Origin: Acidimicrobiales bacterium
Lineage (GTDB): Bacteria; Actinomycetota; Acidimicrobiia; Acidimicrobiales; DATDAH01
Direction: 5' to 3'
Length of the DNA stretch: 64,000 nt
Assembly (NCBI GenBank): GCA_016794585.1
Contig: JAEUJM010000031.1
Span: forward strand, 101,080-165,079
Below, in pieces: positions 42,171 through 50,596 of this stretch. The notes beneath the pieces are model-generated. The model ran no database searches. It worked only from the letters and a program-made list of their open reading frames with translations, and was not told the DNA's origin. The translations under genes and the position numbers were made by a program. How positions within the stretch are numbered: position 1 is the stretch's first letter; every line of letters begins with the position of its first letter.

Positions 42171-43145
42171 ATGTCGACGTCCACCGATCCGGCCATCGCC
42201 ACCGCCGAGCGGGATCCCGCCAGCGAGCTGGCGGCCAAGCGCTTCGTGGTCGCTCCGTACGACGTGCAGGTCGGCCCGGTCGGCCACCTCCACCGCGAGC
42301 GGGCGCGCCTCGCCGACCTCGAGTGGGAGCACTTCGAGGCCCGCCCGATGGGGGCCACGATCGGCGCCGAGCTGACCGGCATCCGGCTCTCGGGGGACCT
42401 GTCCGACGAAGCCATCGCCGAGCTCCGAGCCGCTCTCCTCGCCTACAAGGCCATCTTCTTCCGCGACCAGACGGGCCTCACCGCGGCCGACCACGTGGCC
42501 TTCGCCCGCCGGTTCGGTGAGCTCGAGATCCACCCCTTCATCCCCGCCAACCCCGACCACCCCGAGCTCGTGCGCTTCGAGAAGGGGGCCGACGTCGGCG
42601 GCTACGAGAACGCCTGGCACGCCGACGTCACGTGGCGAGAGGTTCCCTCGATGGGCGCGGTGCTGCACGCCATCTCGGTCCCCCGGACCGGCGGCGACAC
42701 GCTCTTCTGCGACATGCACGCCGTCTACGAGGGCCTCGACGCCGACCTCCGCGAGCAGGTCCGAGACCTCGTGGCGGTGCACGACTTCATGCAGGTGTTC
42801 GGCCACCAGGTGGCCGACGAGGACAAGGCCGCGATGCGCGAGCAGTACCCGACGGTCGAGCACCCCGTGGTGCGCACCCATCCCGAGACGGGCCTGCCCA
42901 CCCTGTTCGTCAACCGCATCTTCACCAGCCACATCGTCGGCCTCGAGCCCGACGAGAGCACGGCCCTCATCGACCGGCTGTGCCGGGAGGCCGACTACCC
43001 GGAGTACCAGTGCCGCTTCCAGTGGACGCCCGACTCGGTGGCCTTCTGGGACAACCGGGCCGTCCAGCACTACGCCGTCAGCGACTACTGGCCCGACGTC
43101 CGCATCATGGAACGGGCCAGCATCGTCGGCGACCGCCCCCGCTGA
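42171..43145 (+). CDS. TauD/TfdA-family 2-oxoglutarate-dependent dioxygenase
   Basis: A 324-residue enzyme. ARPMGATIGAELTGIRLS and IFFRDQTGL open the fold. WHADVTW (about 149-155) gives the H-x-D iron ligands, TGGDTLFCDM follows, and the distal His is in NRAVQHYAVSDY (about 299). A conserved Arg just after it would bind 2-oxoglutarate. The family hydroxylates sulfonates, phenoxyacetates and similar compounds; substrate unknown. A TAGCGT box lies at 42123-42128. Confidence 0.9.
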   Translation: MSTSTDPAIATAERDPASELAAKRFVVAPYDVQVGPVGHLHRERARLADLEWEHFEARPMGATIGAELTGIRLSGDLSDEAIAELRAALLAYKAIFFRDQTGLTAADHVAFARRFGELEIHPFIPANPDHPELVRFEKGADVGGYENAWHADVTWREVPSMGAVLHAISVPRTGGDTLFCDMHAVYEGLDADLREQVRDLVAVHDFMQVFGHQVADEDKAAMREQYPTVEHPVVRTHPETGLPTLFVNRIFTSHIVGLEPDESTALIDRLCREADYPEYQCRFQWTPDSVAFWDNRAVQHYAVSDYWPDVRIMERASIVGDRPR

Positions 43146-43214
43146 CGCCGGCGAGAGCCCTACCGACGCCCCGCGACGGCAAAGAGCGTTCCGATGAACG
43201 CTTCGTCGCGCCGA

Positions 43215-43520
43215 TCAGCATCCCAACGCGCGGTTGAGCGCCCAGCACACCTGGCGCATCGTGTCGTCGTCGAGCCGACTCACCCGCCGGGTCAGCACCC
43301 GGCGGGGAACGGTGTAGAGGCCATCGCAGTTGATCACCGACGGTCGGTCGAGGCCGATGTCGTCGTCGATCGGGACCTCGACGGCCAAGCCGCGCATCGA
43401 CGTCGTGACCTCGGCCACGGTGACCCGGGACCGGACGTCGATCACCTCGTCGCGTGTGAGCACCACCACCGGGCGCACCTTCCGCGCCACCTCACCGAGC
43501 CAGACTTCGCCTCGGTTCAC
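43215..43520 (-). CDS. MazF/PemK-like toxin
   Basis: A 101-residue protein. NRGEVWLGEV, VRPVVVLTRDEV, VTVAEVTTSMRGLAVEVPI and NCDGLYTVPRRVL match the MazF/PemK/CcdB fold. These toxins cleave mRNA or poison gyrase; the pattern here favours the RNase branch. The GTG at 43520 overlaps the antitoxin stop (GTGA), which fixes the start; a GTG 4 codons earlier is less likely. Confidence 0.85.
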   Translation of the reverse strand: MNRGEVWLGEVARKVRPVVVLTRDEVIDVRSRVTVAEVTTSMRGLAVEVPIDDDIGLDRPSVINCDGLYTVPRRVLTRRVSRLDDDTMRQVCWALNRALGC

Positions 43521-43726
43521 CTCTCGCTCCACTCCTGGAGCTCCATCCAGACGTCGTCATCCTCTTCGGGATGTCGCTCGTACGCCGCTCTGTCTTCTCG
43601 AGCCAGGGCGGCGTACACCGCTTCCCGCACGCCGTCCCGAGCCGCCGCCGAGACGTTCACCCCGAGCCGCCGCGCCTGCCCGGCGAGCTCCTCGTCCAAC
43701 GTGAAGGTGGTGCGCACCGACGCCAT
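43517..43726 (-). CDS. CcdA/RHH-type antitoxin
   Basis: A 69-residue antitoxin. The N-terminal ribbon-helix-helix (RTTFTLDEELAGQARRLGVNVSAAARDGVREAV) binds DNA and resembles CcdA. The acidic, Trp-containing tail (EEDDDVWMELQEW) would wrap the toxin. It precedes and overlaps the toxin gene by 4 bases, as in autoregulated type II modules. Confidence 0.82.
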   Translation of the reverse strand: MASVRTTFTLDEELAGQARRLGVNVSAAARDGVREAVYAALAREDRAAYERHPEEDDDVWMELQEWSER

Positions 43727-43733
43727 ACTCTGA

Positions 43734-43753
43734 TGCTAGCGACCGGTGCTAGC
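43734..43753. promoter_or_regulatory. Repeat operator upstream of the toxin-antitoxin pair
   Basis: tgctagc occurs at 43734-43740 and 43747-43753. Its gctagc core is palindromic, so each copy can bind one side of an RHH dimer. It lies 8 bases before the antitoxin start. Confidence 0.5.
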
Positions 43754-43759
43754 AGCGTG

Positions 43760-44197
43760 CTACACCTCCAGCAGGAGGGTGACGGGGCCGTCGTTGGTGA
43801 GGGTGACGGCCATGTCGGTGCGGAAGCGGCCGGTGGCCACGGTGGCGCCGAGGTCGCGCAACGTCGTCACCACCAGGTCGACGAGGGGCTCGGCGTGCTC
43901 GGGCGGCGCCGCCTCGATCCACGAGGGCCGCCGGCCCTTCTCGGTGTTGCCGTAGAGGGTGAACTGGCTCACCACCAGCACCTCGCCGGTGGTGTCGGCC
44001 ACGGAGCGGTTCATCACCCCGGCGTCGTCGTCCATCACCCGCAGGCCCCACACCTTGTCGGCCAGCTTCCGGGCCTGCGCCTCGGTGTCGTCGCGGCGCA
44101 CGCCCACCAGCACGCACAGGCCGGCGCCGATGGCGCCCACCACCTCGCCGTCCACCTCGACCTGCGCCCGGGTCACCCGCTGCACCAGTCCTCGCAT
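43760..44197 (-). CDS. dtd: D-aminoacyl-tRNA deacylase
   Basis: A 145-residue protein with all DTD landmarks: MRGLVQRVTRAQVEVDG at the start, LCVLVGV, the catalytic-site motif VSQFTLYG, KGRRPSW, GRFRTDMAV, and TNDGPVTLLL (the Gly-cis-Pro-type NxGPVT loop). It removes D-amino acids and glycine from mischarged tRNAs in the cytosol. A full-length, ordinary housekeeping gene. Confidence 0.95.
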   Translation of the reverse strand: MRGLVQRVTRAQVEVDGEVVGAIGAGLCVLVGVRRDDTEAQARKLADKVWGLRVMDDDAGVMNRSVADTTGEVLVVSQFTLYGNTEKGRRPSWIEAAPPEHAEPLVDLVVTTLRDLGATVATGRFRTDMAVTLTNDGPVTLLLEV

Positions 44198-44248
44198 GGC
44201 GCCATCCTGCCCGTCCGGCCGTTCCCCGGGTGGATGGCACGGTGGACC

Positions 44249-44698
44249 TCAGCCCATGCGCTTCCCGAAGTCGGCGCTGAACCAGCGGGTGGGGCGGAAG
44301 GTGACCACGACCTCGTCGCGGGGGTCCTCCTCGCGGGAGTTGGCCACGTACATGGCGCCGATCTCCTCGCCGAGGTAGCGGACGGCCATGTCGGTGACGT
44401 CGCCCTCGACCGACGCCGGCCGGATCTCGGTGATCTCGCCCTCGACGCTGACGTACTTGGGGGGCAACTCCTCGTCCTGGGCGCACAGGCTCATGCGTCC
44501 GCCCACCTCGAGCAGCGCCGCCTTGCGGGACTCGGCCGGCGTGATGAACGACACGTCGCCGCCGGGTGCGTAGTCGTACCAGACCGGCACGGTCAGCGGA
44601 CCCCGTCCGGGCTCGTTGATGCTGACGACGCCGATGTGCAGGCCGGCCAGGAACTCCTGGCGCTCCGGCTCGGACATCGTGATGTTGACCTGGGCCAC
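44249..44698 (-). CDS. PPOX-class split-barrel oxidoreductase
   Basis: A 149-residue protein. MSEPERQEFLAGLHIGVVSIN, GPLTVPVWYDYAPGGDVSFIT and RMSLCAQDEE are the flavin/F420-binding split-barrel strands, and RWFSADFGKRM is the common C-terminus of this subgroup. The GTG at 44698 has GGGGGAGG at suitable spacing; an ATG 7 codons later is also possible. Substrate unknown. Confidence 0.85.
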   Translation of the reverse strand: MAQVNITMSEPERQEFLAGLHIGVVSINEPGRGPLTVPVWYDYAPGGDVSFITPAESRKAALLEVGGRMSLCAQDEELPPKYVSVEGEITEIRPASVEGDVTDMAVRYLGEEIGAMYVANSREEDPRDEVVVTFRPTRWFSADFGKRMG

Positions 44699-44757
44699 GT
44701 CGTGCCTCCCCCTGTGCGACGGCGCGGTCGCGCCGCGCGGCGACGGTAGCCCGCGCG

Positions 44758-44763
44758 TAGCGT
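44758..44763 (+). promoter_or_regulatory. -10 box giving a leaderless transcript
   Basis: TAGCGT ends 7 bases before the ATG at 44771. Confidence 0.5.
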
Positions 44764-44770
44764 CTGCGGG

Positions 44771-45469
44771 ATGGGACGGCACTCGCGGGCGATCTGGGCG
44801 ACGGTCGGGCTGCTCGTCGGCGCCGTCGTCGTGGTACTCATCGTCGGCGCCGACCAGGACCAGGGCGTTCCGCCGGTGAACGACACGGACCCACCGCTCG
44901 ACGCAGCCGCCTACGCGGCGCGGGTGTCGGCGCTCTGCAACGAGTCGGTCGAAGCGGCCGAGACCACGGGCTACGAGGAGAGCAGCGAGGCCGGGGCGGT
45001 CGCCATGCGGGCGGTGGCTGCCGACCTCGCCGCGCTCTCGCCGCCGGTCGATCAGCAGGGCATGGCCCAGGCCCTCGTCGACGGCGTAGCCGAGTACGCC
45101 CACCTCTTCCAGGTGCGCGACGAAGATGAGGAGGCCTTCAGCCAGCGCCAGAACGCGGTCACCGTGGTGATCGAGGCGCGCGCCGCCGGGCTCGGCGCCG
45201 ACTGCGGGGAGAGCGACATCGTGCTGGTCCCCTCCGTCCCGCCGCCGCCGGAGGACGTCGCCGCTGAGACCGACCCCGCCATCGTGGACCTGGCCACCGC
45301 TTGTCACGAAGGCGCGCTCGACGCCTGCGACGACCTCTTCGACTCCGACTCTTCCCTCCGCTTCTACGGCGGCACGTGCGGCGAACGGCTGTACTACGAG
45401 GAGGCGGACTTCACGTACTCGTGCGTCGAGACCTTCGCCGGCGACCGCCCGTCGGGCGACCAGCCCTGA
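44771..45469 (+). CDS. Membrane-anchored protein with Cys-rich C-terminal domain
   Basis: A 232-residue protein. An N-terminal helix (about 8-26) anchors it. The middle (about 40-150) is helical. A C-terminal domain has paired Cys in ACHEGALDACDDLF and FYGGTCGERL...YSCVETF. I have seen this Cys domain, often as CFDGDMAACDDLY followed by GDTCG, in many actinobacterial surface proteins of unknown role. The likely leaderless start is fixed by the promoter spacing. Confidence 0.72.
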   Translation: MGRHSRAIWATVGLLVGAVVVVLIVGADQDQGVPPVNDTDPPLDAAAYAARVSALCNESVEAAETTGYEESSEAGAVAMRAVAADLAALSPPVDQQGMAQALVDGVAEYAHLFQVRDEDEEAFSQRQNAVTVVIEARAAGLGADCGESDIVLVPSVPPPPEDVAAETDPAIVDLATACHEGALDACDDLFDSDSSLRFYGGTCGERLYYEEADFTYSCVETFAGDRPSGDQP

Positions 45470-45486
45470 TCCGGGCCGGTATCGAT

Positions 45487-45542
45487 CCGTTCTGGGACCA
45501 GAAACAGAACGGTGTGAGAGCGGAAACCTGGTCCCGGAACGG
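45487..45542. terminator. Long imperfect inverted repeat between convergent genes
   Basis: ccgttctgggaccag (45487-45501) and ctggtcccggaacgg (45528-45542) pair over 15 bases with one mismatch around a 26-base spacer. An internal cagaacgg (45505-45512) can pair with the first arm instead, giving two alternative hairpins. It may act as a bidirectional terminator. Confidence 0.5.
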
Positions 45543-45591
45543 TGGACGTGGCGGTGACCCGTCCCGCTATCGGCCCTGATCGTCGAGCGCG

Positions 45592-46341
45592 TCAGGGCCA
45601 GGCGGGGCGCTCGGGGAGCTCGGGGGCGCCGGCGCCGGTGACCACCAGGGCGTCGGGCCCGAGGCCGGCGCCGGCGGGACGGCCGGTGAGCCAGGCCAGC
45701 AGTGCCGGCCGGGGACCGGTGAGGGTGGTGGCGGCGAGTCCCTCGCCCAGCTGCCACCACGTGCCGCCGTCCTCGACCAGGGCGATCGCCGGATCGACGC
45801 CGCGCGCCACCGACCGCTCGGCGGCCTCGTCGAGCAGCGCCTCCTGCACGTGCACCGGGATGTCGGCGAGGGCCACGCCGGCGTCAAGGTCGACGAGGTG
45901 CACCCACAGCTCACGCACGCGCTGCCAGGGCAGGGTCCCGGCGGGGAAGGCCGGGGGGAACAGGCCCCGCACCTCGACCGTGCGGGCGGCGATCGGCAGC
46001 TCCTCGAGCTGCAGCACCAGGCGCGTGGACGCCGCCGCCACCTTCTCGCGGACGTCGGCGGGCCGGTGCGCCGCCGTGGCCTCGATGTCGGCGGCCCGCG
46101 ACTCGGCCGACACGTACATGGGCGTCTCCACGCCGGTGGCGGCCCACGTGGCGAGGCGGGCGAGCCCCTCGGCGTTGTGGGCCAGGTGGGCGGCGACGTG
46201 GGCCCGGCTCCAGCCCGGCAGCAGGGACGGGCCGGCGAAGGCCGGTTCGGGCAGGGCGTCGAGGACGGCCAGCACCTGGTCGTCGGCGTGGCGCACCCAG
46301 CCCAGCTGGCGGTCGTAGTCGTCGGGATCGAGGTCGAGCAC
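45592..46341 (-). CDS. Maleylpyruvate isomerase-like (DinB-fold) enzyme
   Basis: A 249-residue protein. LLPGWSRAHVAAHLAHNAEGLARL and RVRELWVHLVDLDAGV supply the His, Glu and His metal ligands of the mycothiol-dependent maleylpyruvate isomerase/DinB fold. A sterol-carrier-like C-terminal domain follows. The GTG at 46341 has AGGAG 7 bases upstream. Such proteins use mycothiol, consistent with an actinobacterium. Substrate unknown. Confidence 0.82.
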   Translation of the reverse strand: MLDLDPDDYDRQLGWVRHADDQVLAVLDALPEPAFAGPSLLPGWSRAHVAAHLAHNAEGLARLATWAATGVETPMYVSAESRAADIEATAAHRPADVREKVAAASTRLVLQLEELPIAARTVEVRGLFPPAFPAGTLPWQRVRELWVHLVDLDAGVALADIPVHVQEALLDEAAERSVARGVDPAIALVEDGGTWWQLGEGLAATTLTGPRPALLAWLTGRPAGAGLGPDALVVTGAGAPELPERPAWP

Positions 46342-46449
46342 GGGCGCTCCTGGGGCGAGGGCTGGTCCGAGAGGGTGTTCGCGCCGAGTCTCCCACCTGC
46401 TCCCCGCCGCCAGCCCCCGATTCCCGCCGTCCGTCACGGACGCGACAGG

Positions 46450-46455
46450 TAGCGT
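46450..46455 (+). promoter_or_regulatory. -10 box giving a leaderless or near-leaderless transcript
   Basis: TAGCGT ends 8 bases before the ATG at 46464. Confidence 0.45.
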
Positions 46456-46463
46456 GCCGGGCG

Positions 46464-47636
46464 ATGACACGCCGGCTGCCACTTCCCGCCCTCGTCCTCG
46501 CCCTCGTGCTGCTCGTCGCCGCTGCGGCGTGCAGCAGCGACTCAGGCAGCGAGGACGCCGGCGCCGACACCACGGCGGCGACCGGCGAGGAGACGTCGGA
46601 CACCACCGCCGGGGATGCGCCGGTCGAGCCCGTCGACCCCGCCACCGAGTGGGTCGAGCACGAGGCCCCGCCCGAGTGCGAGTGCGCCCACGGCGACCCC
46701 TACTCGTACTGGACCCGCACCGGCGACCCCGACAAGGTCGTCCTCTACTTCCAAGGCGGTGGCGCCTGCTTCAGCGCCGACATGTGCGCCGAGGGCAGCG
46801 ACAGCTACTCCCAGGTGGCCTCGGGCCTCGAGGTCACGGGCACCGACACCCGCGAGCCGTCGGGCGTCTTCGACCTGAACGACCCGGCCAACCCCTTCCG
46901 GGACTGGTCCTTCGTGTACGTGCCCTACTGCACCGGCGACCTGCACCTCGGCGACAGCGAGCACGAGTACTCCGAGGACGTCACCGTCAGCCACAAGGGC
47001 TTCGTCAACGCCAGCGCGGCCTACGACACCCTGCTCGAGGAGTTCGGCGACGCCTCCGAGGTGGTCGTCACCGGGTCCAGTGCCGGCGGCGTGCCCTCGC
47101 CCATGTTCGGTGCGCTCGTGGCCGACGACCTGCCCGATGCCGAGGTCACCGTCCTGGCCGACGCCTCCGGGGCGTACCCGAGCAGCCCCGCCATCAACGC
47201 CGCCATCGGCTCTCTGTGGGGCACCTTCGCGAACGTGCCCGACTGGCCCGAGAACGAGGGACTGACCCCCGAGGAGTGGGGCGTCACCGACCTCTTCGTG
47301 CAGGCCGGCCTCCACGCCCCCGACGTGCGCTTCGCCCGCTACGACAACGCCTACGACGACGTGCAGTCGAGCTTCTCCGAGCTGGCCGGGTTCGCGGGCG
47401 ACGACCTCAAGACCACCATCCAGGCCAACGAGGCGTACATCGAGGACGGCGGCGTCCCCGTCGCCAGCTACCTCGCCCCCGGCACCGACCACACCATCCT
47501 GGGCACGCCGGCGCTCTACACCCTCGAGGTGAACGGCGAGTCGTTCCTCGAGTGGCTCACCGCCTACGTCGCCGGCGAGGACGTCCCCGACGTGGTCTGC
47601 GGCCCGGACTGCGGCGGTCCCGACGAAGGGGCCTGA
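46464..47636 (+). CDS. Pectinacetylesterase-family lipoprotein
   Basis: A 390-residue exported lipoprotein (lipobox VAAAAC, about Cys23). YFQGGGACFSADMC is the family's oxyanion/Cys motif, CTGDLHLGD the next, and VVVTGSSAGGVPSP carries the Ser nucleophile. Asp and His are near GTDHTILG. Pectinacetylesterase-like proteins remove O-acetyl groups from polysaccharides; bacterial members have diverse or unknown targets. A Thr/Asp-rich spacer links the lipid anchor to the catalytic domain. Confidence 0.82.
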   Translation: MTRRLPLPALVLALVLLVAAAACSSDSGSEDAGADTTAATGEETSDTTAGDAPVEPVDPATEWVEHEAPPECECAHGDPYSYWTRTGDPDKVVLYFQGGGACFSADMCAEGSDSYSQVASGLEVTGTDTREPSGVFDLNDPANPFRDWSFVYVPYCTGDLHLGDSEHEYSEDVTVSHKGFVNASAAYDTLLEEFGDASEVVVTGSSAGGVPSPMFGALVADDLPDAEVTVLADASGAYPSSPAINAAIGSLWGTFANVPDWPENEGLTPEEWGVTDLFVQAGLHAPDVRFARYDNAYDDVQSSFSELAGFAGDDLKTTIQANEAYIEDGGVPVASYLAPGTDHTILGTPALYTLEVNGESFLEWLTAYVAGEDVPDVVCGPDCGGPDEGA

Positions 47637-47658
47637 CCGCCCGGGCTCCGATCCCGCC

Positions 47659-47707
47659 GAACTCGACGCAATGCCTGTCGGATTCCGACAGCTAGTGCGT
47701 CGAGTTC
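47659..47707. terminator. Nested perfect inverted repeat (bidirectional terminator)
   Basis: A 12-bp outer stem (gaactcgacgca, 47659-47670, with 47696-47707) encloses a 7-bp inner stem (ctgtcgg/ccgacag, 47675-47691), with symmetric 4-base bulges atgc and ctag. It lies between two convergent genes and touches the stop codon of the minus-strand gene. Confidence 0.65.
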
Positions 47708-49781
47708 AGGGGCGGGCGAGGGGCTCGACCTCGACCCGGGTGTCCAGGTAGGCGACGCCGTCGCCCCAGTCGGTGGGGCGGTCGCTGGTGAGCACGTTGG
47801 CGGCCCGGTCCTCGCCCCACCACCCCCAGGGGACGAGGGCGACGCCCGGACGGAGGCGGGTGCTGAGGCGGGCGGGCAGGTCGAGGTGGCCACGGTCGTT
47901 GCGGACCCGGACCCGATCGCCCTCGGCGATCCCCCGAGCGGCGGCATCGGCCGGGTCGAGCTCGACCCACGGACCACCGCCCTCGCGGGCGCCGTGGTGG
48001 TCCGAGTAGGTGGTGTTCAGGAAACGCTGGTGAACCTTCGGCGTGAGCAGCGCCAGCGGGTAGGCGCCCGCGCTCGGGTCGGCGGCGGCGGCTCCTCCAG
48101 GATCGGTGACACCGGGCGGACCCTCCGCGGCCACGAGGTGGTCGGGCACCCGGGCGCCGGCGTCGTACAGGTCGCCGGCCCACAGCTCGGCCCTGCCCGA
48201 CGGCGTGGCGAAGCCGCCCTCGGCGTACGGGAGGAGCGGGTCCGGATGCGGGAGGCGGACGAAGCCCTCGCGGCGCAGCTCGTCCACGTCGACGTCCTTC
48301 ATCGCGAGACGGAGGAGCGCCTCGTCGTCGAGCGCGAAGCGGGGGTCGGTCAGCCCGAAGGACGCCGCCAGTCGCCGCCAGAGCTCGGTGTTGGGCACGG
48401 CTTCACCCGGCGGGGCGACCGCGGGCTCGTTCCACCCCAGGTACAGGTGCCCCCAGGCCGGCACGACGTCGAGCTGCTCGAGCTGGCTGGCGGCGGGGAA
48501 GACCACGTCGGCGTAGCGGGCGGTGTCGGTGAGGAACTGCTCGCTGACGACGGTGAACAGGTCGTCGCGGGCGAGGCCGCGCTGGATGGCGCCGGCGTTG
48601 GGCAGCGACAGGATCGGGTTGCTGCACCACACGAAGAGGGCGTGGACGGGTGGCCCGCCGTCGGGGTGCCCCTCGGTCAGGGCCTGGCCGAGGCGGGCCA
48701 CGGGAAAGCCGCGGGTGGCCCGAGGGGCGTCGAAGACCGTCTCGTCGATGGGGCCGTCGTTCCAGGCGGACGTCGACCGGGCCAGGCCCCCACCCAGGTG
48801 GCGCCACGAGCCGGTCACCAGAGGCAGGCACCCGAGGGCCCGGAAGAAGCGGGCGCCGTGCTCGTGGTGCTCGGCACCGATGAGGGTGCGGATGAACGCC
48901 GGCCGTGCCTCGCCGTAGGCCCGGGCCAGCGCCTCGATCTCGGCGGGGTCGAGGCCGCTGGCGGCGCCGGCCCGCTCGGGGGTCCAGGCGGCGACGTGCG
49001 CAGCCAACTCGGCGAAGCCCGTGGTGTGGCGCCCGACGTAGTCGTGATCGACCAGGTCGTCACGTACCAGGACGTGCAGCATCCCGAGCACCAGCGCGGT
49101 GTCGGTCCCGGGCAGGGGCTGGACGAACCAGTCCGCGGCCTCGGCGGTGACCGTGCGCATCGGGTCGATCACCACGATGCGGGCGCCGTTGCGTCGTGCC
49201 TCCTCGACCGCGGGCCAGAGGTGGCGGTTGGTGAGCCGGGTGTTGGTGCCCCAGAGGAGCACGAGCTGGGCGTGGCGCAGGTCCGACGGGTCGGCACAAC
49301 GACCGGAGCCGTACGTGGCGGCGAAGCCGGCGCCGGCCACCGCGCCGCAGACCGAGCCGATGATGCGGGAGGCGCCGAGGCCGGCGAAGAAGGGCCGGTC
49401 GAGGCACGACATCTGGAGCAGGCCCTGCGTGCCCGCCGAGAAGTTGGGCAGGACGGTCTCGCCGCCGTGGCGGTCGATGAGATCGCCCACGCGCTCGGTG
49501 ACGAGCGCCAGCGCCTCGTCCCACGTGGCCCGACGGAACGAGTCGAGCCCGCCGCCCTTGTCCCCGGTGCGGATCAGCGGGTGCAGCAGGCGATCGGGTG
49601 CGCCCACGTGCGCCACCAGGCGGTTGACCTTCGGGCACAGCTCGCCCTGCGAGTAGGGGTGCGCGGGATTGCCCCGCAGCTGCACGACTCGACCTTCGTC
49701 CACCGTCGCCACCCAGCCGCACGAGTCGGGGCAGTCGTGGTGGCAGGTGCCGAGCACCGTCGTCGCAGGCATCGGGGGCAC
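47706..49781 (-). CDS. Molybdopterin oxidoreductase with [4Fe-4S] motif
   Basis: A 691-residue enzyme of the DMSO-reductase/formate-dehydrogenase superfamily. The N-terminus has a cluster motif C13-x3-C17-x3-C21 with C49 (ELCPK). Then come LVLLWGTNTRLTNRH, VVIDPMRTVTAEAAD, PGTDTALVLGMLHVLV and LFVWCSNPILSLPN, the cofactor-binding strands. A C-terminal molydopterin-dinucleotide domain begins near LALLTPKVHQRFLNTTY. There is no Tat-like signal, so it probably works in the cytoplasm. No electron-transfer partner is adjacent and the substrate is unknown. The ATG at 49772 is an alternative start. Confidence 0.88.
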   Translation of the reverse strand: MPPMPATTVLGTCHHDCPDSCGWVATVDEGRVVQLRGNPAHPYSQGELCPKVNRLVAHVGAPDRLLHPLIRTGDKGGGLDSFRRATWDEALALVTERVGDLIDRHGGETVLPNFSAGTQGLLQMSCLDRPFFAGLGASRIIGSVCGAVAGAGFAATYGSGRCADPSDLRHAQLVLLWGTNTRLTNRHLWPAVEEARRNGARIVVIDPMRTVTAEAADWFVQPLPGTDTALVLGMLHVLVRDDLVDHDYVGRHTTGFAELAAHVAAWTPERAGAASGLDPAEIEALARAYGEARPAFIRTLIGAEHHEHGARFFRALGCLPLVTGSWRHLGGGLARSTSAWNDGPIDETVFDAPRATRGFPVARLGQALTEGHPDGGPPVHALFVWCSNPILSLPNAGAIQRGLARDDLFTVVSEQFLTDTARYADVVFPAASQLEQLDVVPAWGHLYLGWNEPAVAPPGEAVPNTELWRRLAASFGLTDPRFALDDEALLRLAMKDVDVDELRREGFVRLPHPDPLLPYAEGGFATPSGRAELWAGDLYDAGARVPDHLVAAEGPPGVTDPGGAAAADPSAGAYPLALLTPKVHQRFLNTTYSDHHGAREGGGPWVELDPADAAARGIAEGDRVRVRNDRGHLDLPARLSTRLRPGVALVPWGWWGEDRAANVLTSDRPTDWGDGVAYLDTRVEVEPLARP

Positions 49782-49838
49782 GGTACCGACGGGTCACCGA
49801 TGACGCTGGCGGTTTCCGGCCGCGGTCCTCCGTGACCC

Positions 49839-50507
49839 TCAGCCGCCGGCGGCGGACTCGGCGAGGGCGGCGTCGGCCACGAGGTAGAGGCCGGCGGCGG
49901 ACAGGACGTGCCACAGGCCGTGGCCGTGGAACGGGCCCTCCGGCTGGCACCACGGCTGGCCGGTGCGCGAGCGGGCCTGGATGACCGCGCCGACGGCCAG
50001 CAGGGCGCCGCCAAGCAGCCGCCGGCCGCCCCCGTGGCGCGACGGGCGGATCAGCTCGTGGCCGACGGCCACCACGCCCAGCGGGGCGACGAGGGCGAGC
50101 TCGCTGCCCGGGCGCACGGCGAGGACGCCCGCGCCCACTGCGACCACGCCGGCGTCGGCCAGGCGCACCCGGTCGTGCTCCCACCCCCGGAGGCGCGCCA
50201 GGCCGGCGACGGCCAGGGTGGCGTTGACCGCGACGAGACCGGTGTCGTGCAGCCACTTGCCCCACCGCCCACCGGGGCCGTGGTAGGCGACGCTGCCCAG
50301 GCCGTTGAGGACGAGCGCTCCCGCCACGGGGCCGACGAACGGACGGTCGCCGCCGACCCGCCGGCCCCTCGCCGCCAGTGCCACCCCCGCGGCGACGTAC
50401 GCCAGGCTGGTGACGGTGTTGACCGGCTGGGTGACGAGCCCGTCGTGGATGCACTCGCAGTCGGACTCGGCGACGAAGCGACCGGCAGGCGCGGTGTCGG
50501 CAGGCAC
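49839..50507 (-). CDS. CREST/ceramidase-like polytopic membrane protein
   Basis: A 222-residue protein with about seven hydrophobic helices. The conserved features QPVNTVTSLAYV, LGSVAYHGPGG (Ser, His), WLHDTGL (Asp), and FHGHGLWHVLSAAGLY (His-x3-His) match the CREST membrane hydrolase superfamily, which includes alkaline ceramidases and PAQR-like proteins and binds zinc. A lipid amide or ester hydrolase is possible; the substrate is unknown. A TAGCGT box ends 6 bases before the GTG, suggesting a leaderless message. Confidence 0.75.
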   Translation of the reverse strand: MPADTAPAGRFVAESDCECIHDGLVTQPVNTVTSLAYVAAGVALAARGRRVGGDRPFVGPVAGALVLNGLGSVAYHGPGGRWGKWLHDTGLVAVNATLAVAGLARLRGWEHDRVRLADAGVVAVGAGVLAVRPGSELALVAPLGVVAVGHELIRPSRHGGGRRLLGGALLAVGAVIQARSRTGQPWCQPEGPFHGHGLWHVLSAAGLYLVADAALAESAAGG

Positions 50508-50513
50508 GGTCCG

Positions 50514-50519
50514 ACGCTA
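50514..50519 (-). promoter_or_regulatory. -10 box giving a leaderless transcript
   Basis: On the minus strand TAGCGT ends 6 bases before the GTG at 50507. Confidence 0.45.
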
Positions 50520-50596
50520 CGCCGCCACCGGGCGAGCACACCGACCGGCGTGCGAAACTCGACGCCGAAGGACCACCACGGCGGAAGGACGGGGCG

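Noticed and set aside
47886..49835. 649-codon open frame on the + strand
   Set aside because: It is the antisense shadow of the molybdopterin oxidoreductase.
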